Below the pieces are notes generated by a model that had not been told where the DNA came from, did not search any database, and worked only from the letters and a program-made list of their open reading frames with translations. Source: Pseudomonadota bacterium (GTDB lineage: Bacteria; Pseudomonadota; Gammaproteobacteria; Burkholderiales; Burkholderiaceae_C). From it: a stretch of DNA of 21,826 nucleotides. Positions within the stretch are counted from its first letter, which is position 1. The number at the start of each line of letters is the position of its first letter. The stretch lies in the NCBI GenBank assembly GCA_023415035.1, contig JAEZLX010000175.1, positions 1 to 21,826 of the forward strand, written 5' to 3'. Of this stretch, positions 7,660-15,201 are shown one piece after another. The position numbers were made by a program, and so were the translations under genes.

Positions 7660-8502
7660 ATGAGCGAGAAGAACACCAACGCGCCCGCAGCCGACGACCG
7701 TTACACCGTGCCAGCACTGCAGCGCGGGCTGCAGCTGCTGATGCAGTTCACCCGGGAAGAGCGTGAGCTGACCGGCGCCGAACTCTCGCGGCGGCTCGGC
7801 CTGCCACGCGCATCGGTGTTCCGCATGCTTTACACGCTGGAGCAGGGCGGCTTTGTCGAGCGGGTCAGCGACAGCGGCAGCTACAAGCTCGGTCTGGCCG
7901 TGCTGCGCCTGGGCTTCGAGCTGCTGGCCTCGATGGAACTGACCGAACACGGCCGCCCCGTCATCGAGGAGCTGCGCGACAGGTGCGGGTACTCCTCGCA
8001 CCTGGTGGTGCGCGACGGCCGCGAGGTGGTGTTCATTGCCAAGGCCGCCGGTCACAACGCGATGTTCCACTCGATCCAGGTCGGCGCGCGGCTGCCTGCC
8101 CACGCCACGGTGCTGGGCCGCCTGCTGCTGTCCAACCTGGACCTGGCGGCACTGCGCCACCTGTACCCCGAGACACCGCTGCCGGCCCACACGCCGCGCA
8201 CGCCGACCACCATCGAACAGCTCAAGAGCCTCATCGACCAGCACCGTGCGGCCGGCTACGCCGTCAGCCAGGGCGGGTTCGAGGCCGGCATCTCCACCAT
8301 CTGCGCCCCGGTTTTCAACGATCGCGGCCAGGTCGTGGCCGCCCTGAGCATCTCGGTGCCCGCGCCCAAGGTGGACGAGGAAGAACTGAGCCGCCTGGTC
8401 GCCATGGTCCGCCAGGCCGCCGCACAGCTGACCGAACGCATCAGCCACCTGCCCAACCGGGGCGCGTGGCAGCCCTCTCCCACCGAACGGCAGGTCGCCT
8501 GA
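7660..8502 (+). CDS. IclR-family transcriptional regulator (in-operon)
   Basis: The 280-aa protein has an N-terminal winged HTH (about residues 16-75) with LTGAELSRRLGLPRASVFRM as the DNA-binding part. The C-terminal IclR effector domain follows, including SQGGFEAGISTICAPVFNDR and VVAALSISVPAPKV. IclR proteins sense small organic acids or aromatic metabolites and either repress or activate catabolic operons. AGGA lies 6 nt before the ATG at 7660; an upstream open frame is ignored because it overlaps the hydrolase. It lies in the middle of the same-strand gene set, between the hydrolase and the ThDP enzyme. It is a natural candidate to control the operon, possibly through the repeat at 2624-2645. 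That link is inference. Confidence 0.93.
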   Translation: MSEKNTNAPAADDRYTVPALQRGLQLLMQFTREERELTGAELSRRLGLPRASVFRMLYTLEQGGFVERVSDSGSYKLGLAVLRLGFELLASMELTEHGRPVIEELRDRCGYSSHLVVRDGREVVFIAKAAGHNAMFHSIQVGARLPAHATVLGRLLLSNLDLAALRHLYPETPLPAHTPRTPTTIEQLKSLIDQHRAAGYAVSQGGFEAGISTICAPVFNDRGQVVAALSISVPAPKVDEEELSRLVAMVRQAAAQLTERISHLPNRGAWQPSPTERQVA

Positions 8503-8578
8503 CCGAACGAACTTTCACCACAACTGCATCAGAGACAAGCGCGAGACTGTCCACGTCCCGTCAACCACTCCCATCATC

Positions 8579-10237
8579 ATGAGTCCAACCCCTACCCGCA
8601 TCACCGTCGGCGAACTCGTCGCCCGCTTCCTCGAAGGCTGTGGCGTCAAGGCCGCTTTCGGCGTGATCTCGATCCACAACATGCCGATCCTGGACGCCTT
8701 CCACCGGCGCCAGCAGCTGCGCTTCGTCTCCGCCCGCGGTGAGGCCGGTGCGTGCAACATGGCCGATGCCTACGCGCGCGTGAGCGGCACCCTGGGTGTC
8801 TTCGTGACCAGCACGGGCACGGGCTGCGGCAACTCCGCCGGCGCGATGGTCGAAGCCATCACGGCCGGCACGCCGCTGCTGCACCTGACGGGCCAGATCG
8901 AGTCGCCCTTCCTGGACCGTGACCTGGGCTACATCCACGAGCACCCGGCCCAGCTGGCCATGCTCAAGGCCGTGGGCAAGGACGCCTTCCGCATCCGCAA
9001 CCCCGAGACCGCGCTGGCGACGCTGCGCGAGGCCGTGCGCCTGGCCTTCACGCCCCCGTGCGGCCCGGTGAGCATCGAGATCCCGATCGACGTGCAGAAG
9101 ATGGAAATGGACCTGCCGGCCGACCTGTCGCCGCTGGCGGTGCCGCCCGTGCAGCCCGACATGGCCGCCGTGGACGCGCTGGCCGAGCGCCTGCTCAAGG
9201 CCCGCCGCCCGCTGCTGTGGCTGGGTGGCGGCGCGCGTGGCGCCGTGGCCGCCGTGGACCGCTTCGTCAAGATGGGCTTTGCCATCGTGACCTCGGTGCA
9301 GGGCCGCGGCATCGTGGCCGAGGACCATCCCCTGTCGCTGGGTTCGTACAACCTGCAAAAGCCCACCGAACAGTTCTACGAGACGGTGGACGCGATGCTG
9401 GCCGTGGGCACGCGCCTGCGCAGCAACGAAACGCTCAACTACAAGCTGCGCCTGCCCGCCACGCGCTACCGCATCGACGCCAACGCGCTGGCCGACGGCC
9501 GTGGCTACGACAGCGAGTTCTTCGTGCGCGGTGACGCCCAGCTGACGCTCGACGCCCTGGCCGACCGTCTGGAAGGCCGCATGCAGATCGACCCGGAGCT
9601 GCGCAAGGACGTGCAGCAGGCGCGCGCCGCCTCGTCCACACTGGTGGACGGCACGCTGGGCCCCTACGTCAAGCTCAAGGACACGCTGGCCGAAGTGGCC
9701 GGCCGCAACATCTGGTGGGTGCGCGACATCACCCTGTCCAACAGCATGTGGGGCAACCGCGCGCCCGTGCTGGACCACCCGCGCGCCGGCGTGCACGCCC
9801 TGGGCGGCGGCATCGGCCAGGGCCTGGCCATGGGCATCGGCGCCGCCGTGGCCAACAAGGAACTCGGCCTGGGCCGCAAGACGCTGTCGCTGTGCGGTGA
9901 CGGCGGCTTCATGCTCAACGTGGGCGAGCTGGCGTGCGCCGCGCAGGAAAAGGCCGACGTGCTGTTCATCGTGATGAACGACCAGCGCTATGGCGTGATC
10001 AAGAACATCCAGGACGACATCTACGGCAGCCGCCACGCCTACGTGGAGCTGCACACCCCCGACTTCGCCCAGCTGTGCGCGAGCCTGCAGGTGCCCCACC
10101 TGCGCCTGAGCGACCCCGCGCAGACGGCCGACGCGCTGCGTCAGGCGCTGTCGTACAGCGGCCCGGCCGTGCTGGAAGTGGACATGGCCGCCTGGGGCCC
10201 GTTCGCGGCCAAGTTCGCCGGCCCGCCGAAGAAGTGA
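8579..10237 (+). CDS. Thiamine-diphosphate-dependent enzyme, IlvB/benzoylformate-decarboxylase superfamily
   Basis: The 552-aa product has the three-domain order of this superfamily: N-terminal PYR domain, central domain (about 190-320) and C-terminal PP domain. Glu55 in SARGEAGACNMADAYAR is the expected residue that activates the ThDP N1' atom. The Mg-ThDP motif starts GDGGF at 440, and Asp441 and Asn467 (MNDQRYG) should bind Mg2+. The first glycine loop reads GVISIHNMPILD instead of the common GxPG form. No ilvH-like small subunit accompanies it, so anabolic acetolactate synthase is unlikely. A 2-oxo acid decarboxylase feeding the nearby aldehyde dehydrogenase is the best guess. The 76-nt leader shows no clear Shine-Dalgarno sequence. 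Confidence 0.93.
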   Translation: MSPTPTRITVGELVARFLEGCGVKAAFGVISIHNMPILDAFHRRQQLRFVSARGEAGACNMADAYARVSGTLGVFVTSTGTGCGNSAGAMVEAITAGTPLLHLTGQIESPFLDRDLGYIHEHPAQLAMLKAVGKDAFRIRNPETALATLREAVRLAFTPPCGPVSIEIPIDVQKMEMDLPADLSPLAVPPVQPDMAAVDALAERLLKARRPLLWLGGGARGAVAAVDRFVKMGFAIVTSVQGRGIVAEDHPLSLGSYNLQKPTEQFYETVDAMLAVGTRLRSNETLNYKLRLPATRYRIDANALADGRGYDSEFFVRGDAQLTLDALADRLEGRMQIDPELRKDVQQARAASSTLVDGTLGPYVKLKDTLAEVAGRNIWWVRDITLSNSMWGNRAPVLDHPRAGVHALGGGIGQGLAMGIGAAVANKELGLGRKTLSLCGDGGFMLNVGELACAAQEKADVLFIVMNDQRYGVIKNIQDDIYGSRHAYVELHTPDFAQLCASLQVPHLRLSDPAQTADALRQALSYSGPAVLEVDMAAWGPFAAKFAGPPKK

Positions 10238-10267
10238 GCACGACAGGAAGACCACGGAAAACACATC

Positions 10268-11068
10268 ATGCCCCAGAACATCACCCTGATCGGCTTCGGT
10301 GCCATCGGCCGCACCCTGCTGCAGCGATGCACCGGCTGGTCCGGACTGCGCATCACCCATGTGGTGGTGCCCGAAGCCCATATCGACGACGCACGCGCCA
10401 ACGCGCAGGCCATGCAGGCCGACGTGCAGGTCGTCTCGGCCGTGCCGCACGACACCGACCTGGTGGTCGAGTGCGCCGGCCACCAGGCGCTGACCGAGCA
10501 CGTGCTGCCCGCGCTGGAGCGCGGCACCGAGTGCGCGGTGCTCTCGATCGGCGCCCTGTCGGAGGTCGGCCTGCCCGAGCAGCTGGCCGATGCCGCCACG
10601 CGCGGCAACACGCAGGTGCACCTGCTTTCTGGCGCCATCGGCGGCGTGGACGCGATCGCGGCCGCGCGCATCGCCGGCCTGGACGAAGTGACCTACACCG
10701 GTCGCAAGCCCCCCACCGGCTGGCGCGGCACGCCCGCCGAGCAGGTGGCCAACCTCGACAGCATCACCGAGCCGACCGTGATCCTCGAGGCCTCGGCCCG
10801 CGAGGCGGCGCGCCTGTACCCCAAGAACGCCAACGTGGCCGCGACCCTCTCGCTGGCCGGCCTGGGCATGGATGCCACGCGCGTGCGCCTGATCGCCGAT
10901 CCGACCGTCACCGAGAACATCCACGAGATCGAGGTGCGCGGCGCGTTCGGCGAGATGCGCGTGACCATGCGCGGCAGGCCGCTGCCCGACAACCCCAAGA
11001 CCTCGGCGCTGACCGTGCTGTCGGCCCTTCGCTTCCTCCACAACCGCGCCAGCGCGGTGACCATCTGA
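10268..11068 (+). CDS. nadX: L-aspartate dehydrogenase family protein
   Basis: The 266-aa protein matches the aspartate dehydrogenase family. It has an N-terminal Rossmann motif GFGAIG (9-14) and a central GAIGGVDAIAAARIAG. The highly conserved C-terminal half shows TGRKPPTGWRGTPAEQ, PKNANVAATLSLAGLGMDA and RGAFGEMRVTMRGRPLPDN. Family members convert L-aspartate and NAD(P)+ to iminoaspartate/oxaloacetate and ammonia, or the reverse. In NAD biosynthesis NadX supplies iminoaspartate to NadA, but no nadA or nadC is here. Between a ThDP enzyme and an aldehyde dehydrogenase, a catabolic amine-releasing role on aspartate or an analogue is more likely. An AGGAAG sequence precedes the ATG by 20 nt. 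The family is nearly sure; the substrate is inferred. Confidence 0.92.
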   Translation: MPQNITLIGFGAIGRTLLQRCTGWSGLRITHVVVPEAHIDDARANAQAMQADVQVVSAVPHDTDLVVECAGHQALTEHVLPALERGTECAVLSIGALSEVGLPEQLADAATRGNTQVHLLSGAIGGVDAIAAARIAGLDEVTYTGRKPPTGWRGTPAEQVANLDSITEPTVILEASAREAARLYPKNANVAATLSLAGLGMDATRVRLIADPTVTENIHEIEVRGAFGEMRVTMRGRPLPDNPKTSALTVLSALRFLHNRASAVTI

Positions 11069-11078
11069 GACGACGGCC

Positions 11079-12551
11079 ATGACTGAAAAACTGCAAAGCT
11101 TCATCGCGGGCCAGTGGCGCGACGCCTCGGGCCCTGAATACATCACCGAATACCCGCACGACGGCAGCGCCGTGGCGCGGCTGAACGCGGCCACCGCGGA
11201 CGACGTGGACGAGGCCGTGCAGGCCGCCGAGCGCGCGCGCCTGCAGCCGGCCTGGGCCAACCTGAAGCACCACGAGCGCGCCGGCATCCTGTACCGCGTG
11301 GCACAGGGCATCCGCGAGCGCGCGGAAGAGCTGGCCCAGCTGCAGCGCCTGGACAACGGCAAGCCGATCAAGGAGTGCCGTGCCCTGGTAGCCAGCGCCG
11401 CCGGCACCTTCCAGTTTTTCGCGGCTGCCGCCGAAACCTGGGAAGACACCATCACCCCCGCGCGCGGCGACTACGTGAGCATGAGCGTGCACGAGCCGCT
11501 GGGCGTCGTGGGCGCGATCACGCCCTGGAACTCGCCCATCGCCAGCGAGGCGCAGAAGCTCGCGCCGGCCCTGGCCGCCGGTTGCGCCATGGTGTTCAAG
11601 CCCGCCGAGATCACGCCGCGCATGGCCATCGAACTGGCCAGGATCTGCCAGCAGGCTGGTGTGCCCGACGGCATCGTCAGCGTGCTGCCGGGCAAGGGCT
11701 CGGTCGTCGGCGACGCGCTGGTGCGCCACCCGCTGATCAAGCGCATCGCCTTCACCGGCGGCACCACCGTGGGCATGGGCATCCAGCGCCTGGCGGCCGA
11801 GAAGCTCATGCCGACCTCGCTGGAGCTGGGCGGCAAGTCGCCCACCATCGTGATGCCCGACGCCGACCTCGACCACGCCGTGGCCGGCGTGCTGTACGGC
11901 ATCTTCAGCTCCTCGGGCGAATCGTGCATCGCCGGCTCGCGCGCCTTCGTGCACGAGAGCGTGTACAACGAGTTCAAGGCCCGTCTGGTCGAAGGCGCGC
12001 GCCAGCTGCGCGTGGGCGACCCGTCGCTGGAAAGCACGCAGATGGGTCCGCTGGTCAACATGGGCCATCGCGCCACCATCGAGAAATACGTGCAGATGGG
12101 CCTGGACGAGGGCGGCCAGCTGCTGCTGGGCGGCCAGCGTCCCACGGGCGGCTACTACGACGCCGGCAGCTACTACCTGCCCACGATCTTCGAAGGCCTG
12201 CCCAACAGCGCGCGCATGTGCCAGGAGGAGATCTTCGGCCCCGTGCTGGCGCTGCTGCCCTGGAAGGACGAGGCCGACCTCATCGCCCAGTGCAACGACA
12301 ACATGTTCGGTCTGGCCTCCGGCATCTGGACGCGCGACTTCAGGAACGCCTGGCGCATCGGTCGCGCGCTGCAGACCGGCACGGTCTGGGTCAACACCTA
12401 CAAGGTGTTCTCCATCAGCACGCCGTTCAGCGGCGTGAAGATGAGCGGCTACGGCCAGGAAAAGGGCCGTCTGGGCATCCTGGAATACACCAGCCAGAAG
12501 AGCTTCTATTTCGGACTGAACGAACATCCCAACCCCTGGGCTTTCTCCTGA
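11079..12551 (+). CDS. NAD(P)-dependent aldehyde dehydrogenase
   Basis: The 490-aa enzyme has the full aldehyde dehydrogenase signature set. These are TPWNSP in the cofactor domain, FTGGTTVG, the general-base glutamate in LELGGKSP (Glu249) and the nucleophile Cys283 in SSGESCIAGSR. EEIFGPV starts at 383, and the C-terminal SGVKMSGYGQEKG is also present. It oxidises an aldehyde to its carboxylate. It starts 10 nt after the aspartate dehydrogenase gene and lies one gene after the ThDP enzyme, so the natural proposal is that it oxidises the aldehyde formed by decarboxylation. It resembles the betaine/semialdehyde/hydroxymuconate-semialdehyde branch, but the substrate cannot be assigned. Confidence 0.96.
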   Translation: MTEKLQSFIAGQWRDASGPEYITEYPHDGSAVARLNAATADDVDEAVQAAERARLQPAWANLKHHERAGILYRVAQGIRERAEELAQLQRLDNGKPIKECRALVASAAGTFQFFAAAAETWEDTITPARGDYVSMSVHEPLGVVGAITPWNSPIASEAQKLAPALAAGCAMVFKPAEITPRMAIELARICQQAGVPDGIVSVLPGKGSVVGDALVRHPLIKRIAFTGGTTVGMGIQRLAAEKLMPTSLELGGKSPTIVMPDADLDHAVAGVLYGIFSSSGESCIAGSRAFVHESVYNEFKARLVEGARQLRVGDPSLESTQMGPLVNMGHRATIEKYVQMGLDEGGQLLLGGQRPTGGYYDAGSYYLPTIFEGLPNSARMCQEEIFGPVLALLPWKDEADLIAQCNDNMFGLASGIWTRDFRNAWRIGRALQTGTVWVNTYKVFSISTPFSGVKMSGYGQEKGRLGILEYTSQKSFYFGLNEHPNPWAFS

Positions 12552-12564
12552 GGACTTCTCACCC

Positions 12565-13560
12565 ATGATCTCCCGTCGCCAACTGGCCCTTTCCGTCCTG
12601 TCCTGCGCCGCGCTGACCGCCGGTATGTCGCCGCTGCACGCGCAGACGGCCACGGAAAAGGCCCTTGCTTCCGACAAGTTCACACTGGTCGCCCCGTTCC
12701 CTCCCGGCGGCCCCATCGACACCCTGGCGCGCGTGCTGGCCGACGGCCTGGCCAAGCGCTACGGCCAGCCGGCCGTGGTGGACAACGCCCCCGGCGCCGC
12801 GGGCAACATCGGCATGGACAAGGTCAAGCGTGCCAAGCCCGACGGTCACACGCTGCTGGTGATCCCGGCTGGCAACCTGACCATCAACCCCACGCTGATG
12901 CCGAAGTTCCCCTTCAGCATCGACAAGGACTTCACGCCTGTCACCATGCTGGCCACTACGCCCAACGTGCTCGTGACCAGCCCCTCCACCGGCTTCAGGA
13001 ACGTGGCCGACCTGGTCCGTGCAGCCAAGGCCAAACCCGACAGCCTGAGCTACGGCTCGCCCGGTGTCGGCAGCGGTCTGCACCTGGCCGGCGAGCTGTT
13101 CAAGTCGCAGGCGGGCATCGACATCCTGCATGTGGCCTACAAGGGCACCACGCCGGCACTGAGCGACCTGCTGGGCGGCACCATCCCGCTGATGTTCAGC
13201 AACCTGCCCACCGTGCTGCCGCACCTGCAGAACGGCAAGCTGGTGGCACTGGGCGTGACCGATGCGAAGCGCTCTCCCTCGGCACCCGACATCCCCACGT
13301 TCACCGAGCAGGGCATCGCCGGCGTCGAGATCCCGTCCTGGTACAGCCTGCTGGCACCGGCGGGCCTGGCACCCGAGGTCGCGGAGCAGCTGGCGCGCGA
13401 CGCGCAGGAGATCCTGTCTCAGCCCGACGTGACCGAGCGTCTCAAGGGCCTGGGCATGACGCGCTGGGACCTGCGCACCACCGCCTTCCGCAAGCACATC
13501 CAGGACGAGACCGCCCGCTGGGCCAAGGTCATCACCGCCCGCGGCATCCGCATGGAGTGA
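12565..13560 (+). CDS. Bug-family (TTT) periplasmic solute-binding protein 1
   Basis: The 331-aa protein is a Bug/TctC-type receptor. Its Sec signal peptide has RR at 4-5 and a hydrophobic core, with probable cleavage after LHA near residue 26. Core motifs include APFPPGGPIDTLAR, the beta-turn that contacts the ligand carboxylate, followed by GQPAVVDNAPGAAGNIGMD, DGHTLL and HVAYKGTTPALSDLLGG. Bug proteins bind dicarboxylates, amino acids, nicotinate or aromatic acids. No TctA or TctB membrane subunit is present in the window, so it must work with a distant transporter or act as a sensor. It starts 13 nt after the aldehyde dehydrogenase, whose stop region carries the GAGG ribosome binding site. 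Confidence 0.95.
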   Translation: MISRRQLALSVLSCAALTAGMSPLHAQTATEKALASDKFTLVAPFPPGGPIDTLARVLADGLAKRYGQPAVVDNAPGAAGNIGMDKVKRAKPDGHTLLVIPAGNLTINPTLMPKFPFSIDKDFTPVTMLATTPNVLVTSPSTGFRNVADLVRAAKAKPDSLSYGSPGVGSGLHLAGELFKSQAGIDILHVAYKGTTPALSDLLGGTIPLMFSNLPTVLPHLQNGKLVALGVTDAKRSPSAPDIPTFTEQGIAGVEIPSWYSLLAPAGLAPEVAEQLARDAQEILSQPDVTERLKGLGMTRWDLRTTAFRKHIQDETARWAKVITARGIRME

Positions 13561-13564
13561 GCAC

Positions 13565-13891
13565 ATGAGCGAACAGACCCCAAACGTGCTGCTGACCATC
13601 GTGCTCAAGCACCACCCTGGCCTCACGCTGGATGACGTGCAAAGCCGCCTGAAGGCCAGCGAATGGTGGGACCGTTTTCCCATCGAGGGCACCCGTGTGG
13701 TGTCGTGGACCGTGGCGATGGGGTTCGGACAGATCGTGACGCTGGAAGTGCCGCCCCACCTGCTGGGCCTGGTGAACCTGGAACTGGAGCGCTCCGCCTG
13801 GGGCGTGTTCACGACCGAGGTGTATCCGACCTACGACTTCGTGCCCGTGCGCGAGCGCATCAAGGCCCGCGTGGCCGCCGGAGGCCAATGA
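13565..13891 (+). CDS. Conserved-looking 108-aa protein of unknown function
   Basis: I cannot assign a named family. The 108-aa sequence alternates predicted strand and helix as beta (VLLTIVLKHH), alpha (TLDDVQSRLKASEWWDRF), beta-beta (TRVVSWTVAMGFGQIVTLEV), alpha (HLLGLVNLELERSAWG) and beta (TTEVYPTYDF). This looks like a small ferredoxin-like alpha+beta barrel of the kind found in muconolactone isomerases and dimeric alpha-beta barrel proteins. No signal peptide is visible, and it should be cytoplasmic. Paired tryptophans at 34-35 and several aromatic residues could line a pocket. It starts 4 nt after Bug 1, and its stop overlaps the start of the Rid gene, so it is translationally coupled to both. 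Base composition matches its neighbours. A role as auxiliary enzyme is inference. Confidence 0.85.
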   Translation: MSEQTPNVLLTIVLKHHPGLTLDDVQSRLKASEWWDRFPIEGTRVVSWTVAMGFGQIVTLEVPPHLLGLVNLELERSAWGVFTTEVYPTYDFVPVRERIKARVAAGGQ

Positions 13892-14337
13892 TGGGTATCC
13901 TTCCGGAAAAGATCGCCAGCCCGCAAGTGCCCGACCTGCCCACCGCCAGCTGGACCAACGGCTGGCGCATCGGCCAGGAAGTCGCGATGTCGGGCATGAC
14001 CGCGCACCCCGCCACGCGCCAGGCTGCCGAGCAGGGTCAACCGCTGGGCGCCTACGAGCAGACCATGGTCGTGCTGCGCAAGCTCGAAGCCCTGGTGCAG
14101 GCCGCGGGTGGCCACAAGCACAACATCGTCAAGACCGTGGTGTACGTGACCGACATCGCCGACAAGGACGAAGTCGGCCGCGCTCGCAAGGACTTCTTCG
14201 AAGGCCACTACCCGTGCTCGACGCTGGTCGCGGTGAGCGCGCTCGTGTTCCCCGAACTCAAGGTCGAGATCGACGCCTGGGCCCGCCTGGACGTGGACCT
14301 GCGCCAGGCCGTTCCCCTCACCACCGAAGGAAGCTGA
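13891..14337 (+). CDS. Rid (YjgF/YER057c/UK114) family protein, non-canonical
   Basis: The 148-aa product has the Rid fold sequence: an early GWRIGQEVAMSGMTA, the helix YEQTMVVLRKLEALVQAAGG, KTVVYVTDIADKDEV and the closing strand LKVEIDAWARL. RidA proteins hydrolyse reactive enamines/imines to keto acids and ammonia. The arginine that binds the substrate carboxylate in RidA is missing here: the segment before KVEIDA reads VAVSALVFPEL. It may therefore be a different Rid subgroup with another reaction; 2-aminomuconate deaminase, for example, is also a Rid protein. Adjacent ATGs lie at 13888 and 13891. I choose 13891 because GGAGG (13880-13884) is 6 nt away; 13888 would give an ATGA overlap with the upstream gene. 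Confidence 0.9.
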   Translation: MGILPEKIASPQVPDLPTASWTNGWRIGQEVAMSGMTAHPATRQAAEQGQPLGAYEQTMVVLRKLEALVQAAGGHKHNIVKTVVYVTDIADKDEVGRARKDFFEGHYPCSTLVAVSALVFPELKVEIDAWARLDVDLRQAVPLTTEGS

Positions 14338-14341
14338 CAAC

Positions 14342-15124
14342 ATGGATCTGGGCATCAAGGGCAAGAAAGCGCTGGTGTGTGGCGCCAGCGCCGGACTCGG
14401 CCATGCCTGCGCTGAAGCGCTCGCCGCCGAAGGTGTGCACCTGGTCATCGTCGCACGCACCGAAGGCCCGCTGGCCGAAGCGGCCGAGCGCCTGCGCGCG
14501 CTGCCGGGCGCAGGTCCGGTGGACTTCGTGGCCGCCGACGTGACAAGCGCCGAGGGCCGCGCGCGCATCTTCGCCGCGCACCCCGACTTCGACATCGTGG
14601 TCACCAACGCGGGCGGCCCGCCACCCGGCGACTTCCGCCAGTGGGACCAGGAAACATGGCACCGCGCCATCGACGCCAACATGCTGGCACCCATCGAACT
14701 GATCAAGGCCACGGTGGACGGCATGATGGCGCGCGGCTGGGGCCGCATCATCAACATCACTTCCAGCGCGGTGAAGTCGCCCGTGGACGGCCTTGGCCTG
14801 TCCGTGGGCGCACGCAGCGGCCTGACCGGCTTCGTCGCCGGCCTGGCGCGCAGCACCGTGGGCAAGGGTGTGACGATCAACAACCTGCTACCCGGCACGT
14901 TCGACACCGCGCGACTGGCCGGCAACTTCGCGGCGCAAGCCAAGCGCGAGGGGCGCGACGTGGAAGAGGTCAAGGCCGCGCGACTGGCCAAGCACCCTGC
15001 GCACCGCTTCGGCCAGCCTGCGGAGCTGGGCCATACCTGTGCCTACCTGTGCAGCGTGCACGCCGGCTACATCAACGGGCAGAACATCCTGCTCGACGGA
15101 GGCTCGTTCAGCGGCGTCTTCTGA
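14342..15124 (+). CDS. Divergent SDR-family protein lacking the catalytic Tyr and Lys
   Basis: The 260-aa protein has a normal SDR Rossmann half: GASAGLG (14-20), Asp66 in the AADV position and NAGG (89-92). ITSSA with Ser141/142 is at the end of beta 5. Counting the usual 13 positions from Ser141 reaches Ser154, not Tyr. Four further on is Arg158, not Lys (LSVGARSGLTGF). The C-terminal GQNILLDGGSFSG is standard. SDRs of this divergent type are often annotated as 3-oxoacyl reductases, but the replaced active site suggests another mechanism or a non-reductase role. It begins 4 nt after the Rid stop, so the two are probably co-translated. The substrate is unknown. Confidence 0.9.
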   Translation: MDLGIKGKKALVCGASAGLGHACAEALAAEGVHLVIVARTEGPLAEAAERLRALPGAGPVDFVAADVTSAEGRARIFAAHPDFDIVVTNAGGPPPGDFRQWDQETWHRAIDANMLAPIELIKATVDGMMARGWGRIINITSSAVKSPVDGLGLSVGARSGLTGFVAGLARSTVGKGVTINNLLPGTFDTARLAGNFAAQAKREGRDVEEVKAARLAKHPAHRFGQPAELGHTCAYLCSVHAGYINGQNILLDGGSFSGVF

Positions 15125-15144
15125 TCCGCTGAATCTTCCCCCGT

Positions 15145-15162
15145 GACAGCCGGCCGGCTGTC
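15145..15162 (+). other. Perfect 18-bp palindrome between SDR and Bug 2
   Basis: GACAGCCGGCCGGCTGTC reads the same on both strands. As RNA it would give a 7-bp stem with a GGCC loop, 20 nt after the SDR stop. No T-run follows. It may be an operator, an mRNA hairpin or a weak terminator separating Bug 2 from the upstream operon. The sequence does not decide between these. Confidence 0.5.
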
Positions 15163-15201
15163 CGCCGCCATCCCGTCAGCCCACACATGACAAAGGAGAC
15201 A

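Noticed and set aside
8579..10237. Annotation as the anabolic acetolactate synthase large subunit IlvB
   Set aside because: No ilvH or ilvC is adjacent, the first loop differs, and the neighbours are catabolic; only the superfamily is supported.
8561..11455. A 964-codon open frame on the minus strand opposite the ThDP, AspDH and ALDH genes
   Set aside because: It is the mirror of three well-supported genes in GC-rich DNA, is His/Gly/Arg-rich with no recognisable motif, and crosses gene boundaries.
10908..12755. A 615-codon minus-strand open frame opposite the aldehyde dehydrogenase
   Set aside because: Antisense shadow of a gene with full catalytic motifs; its amino acid composition is unlike real proteins and it has no ribosome binding site context.
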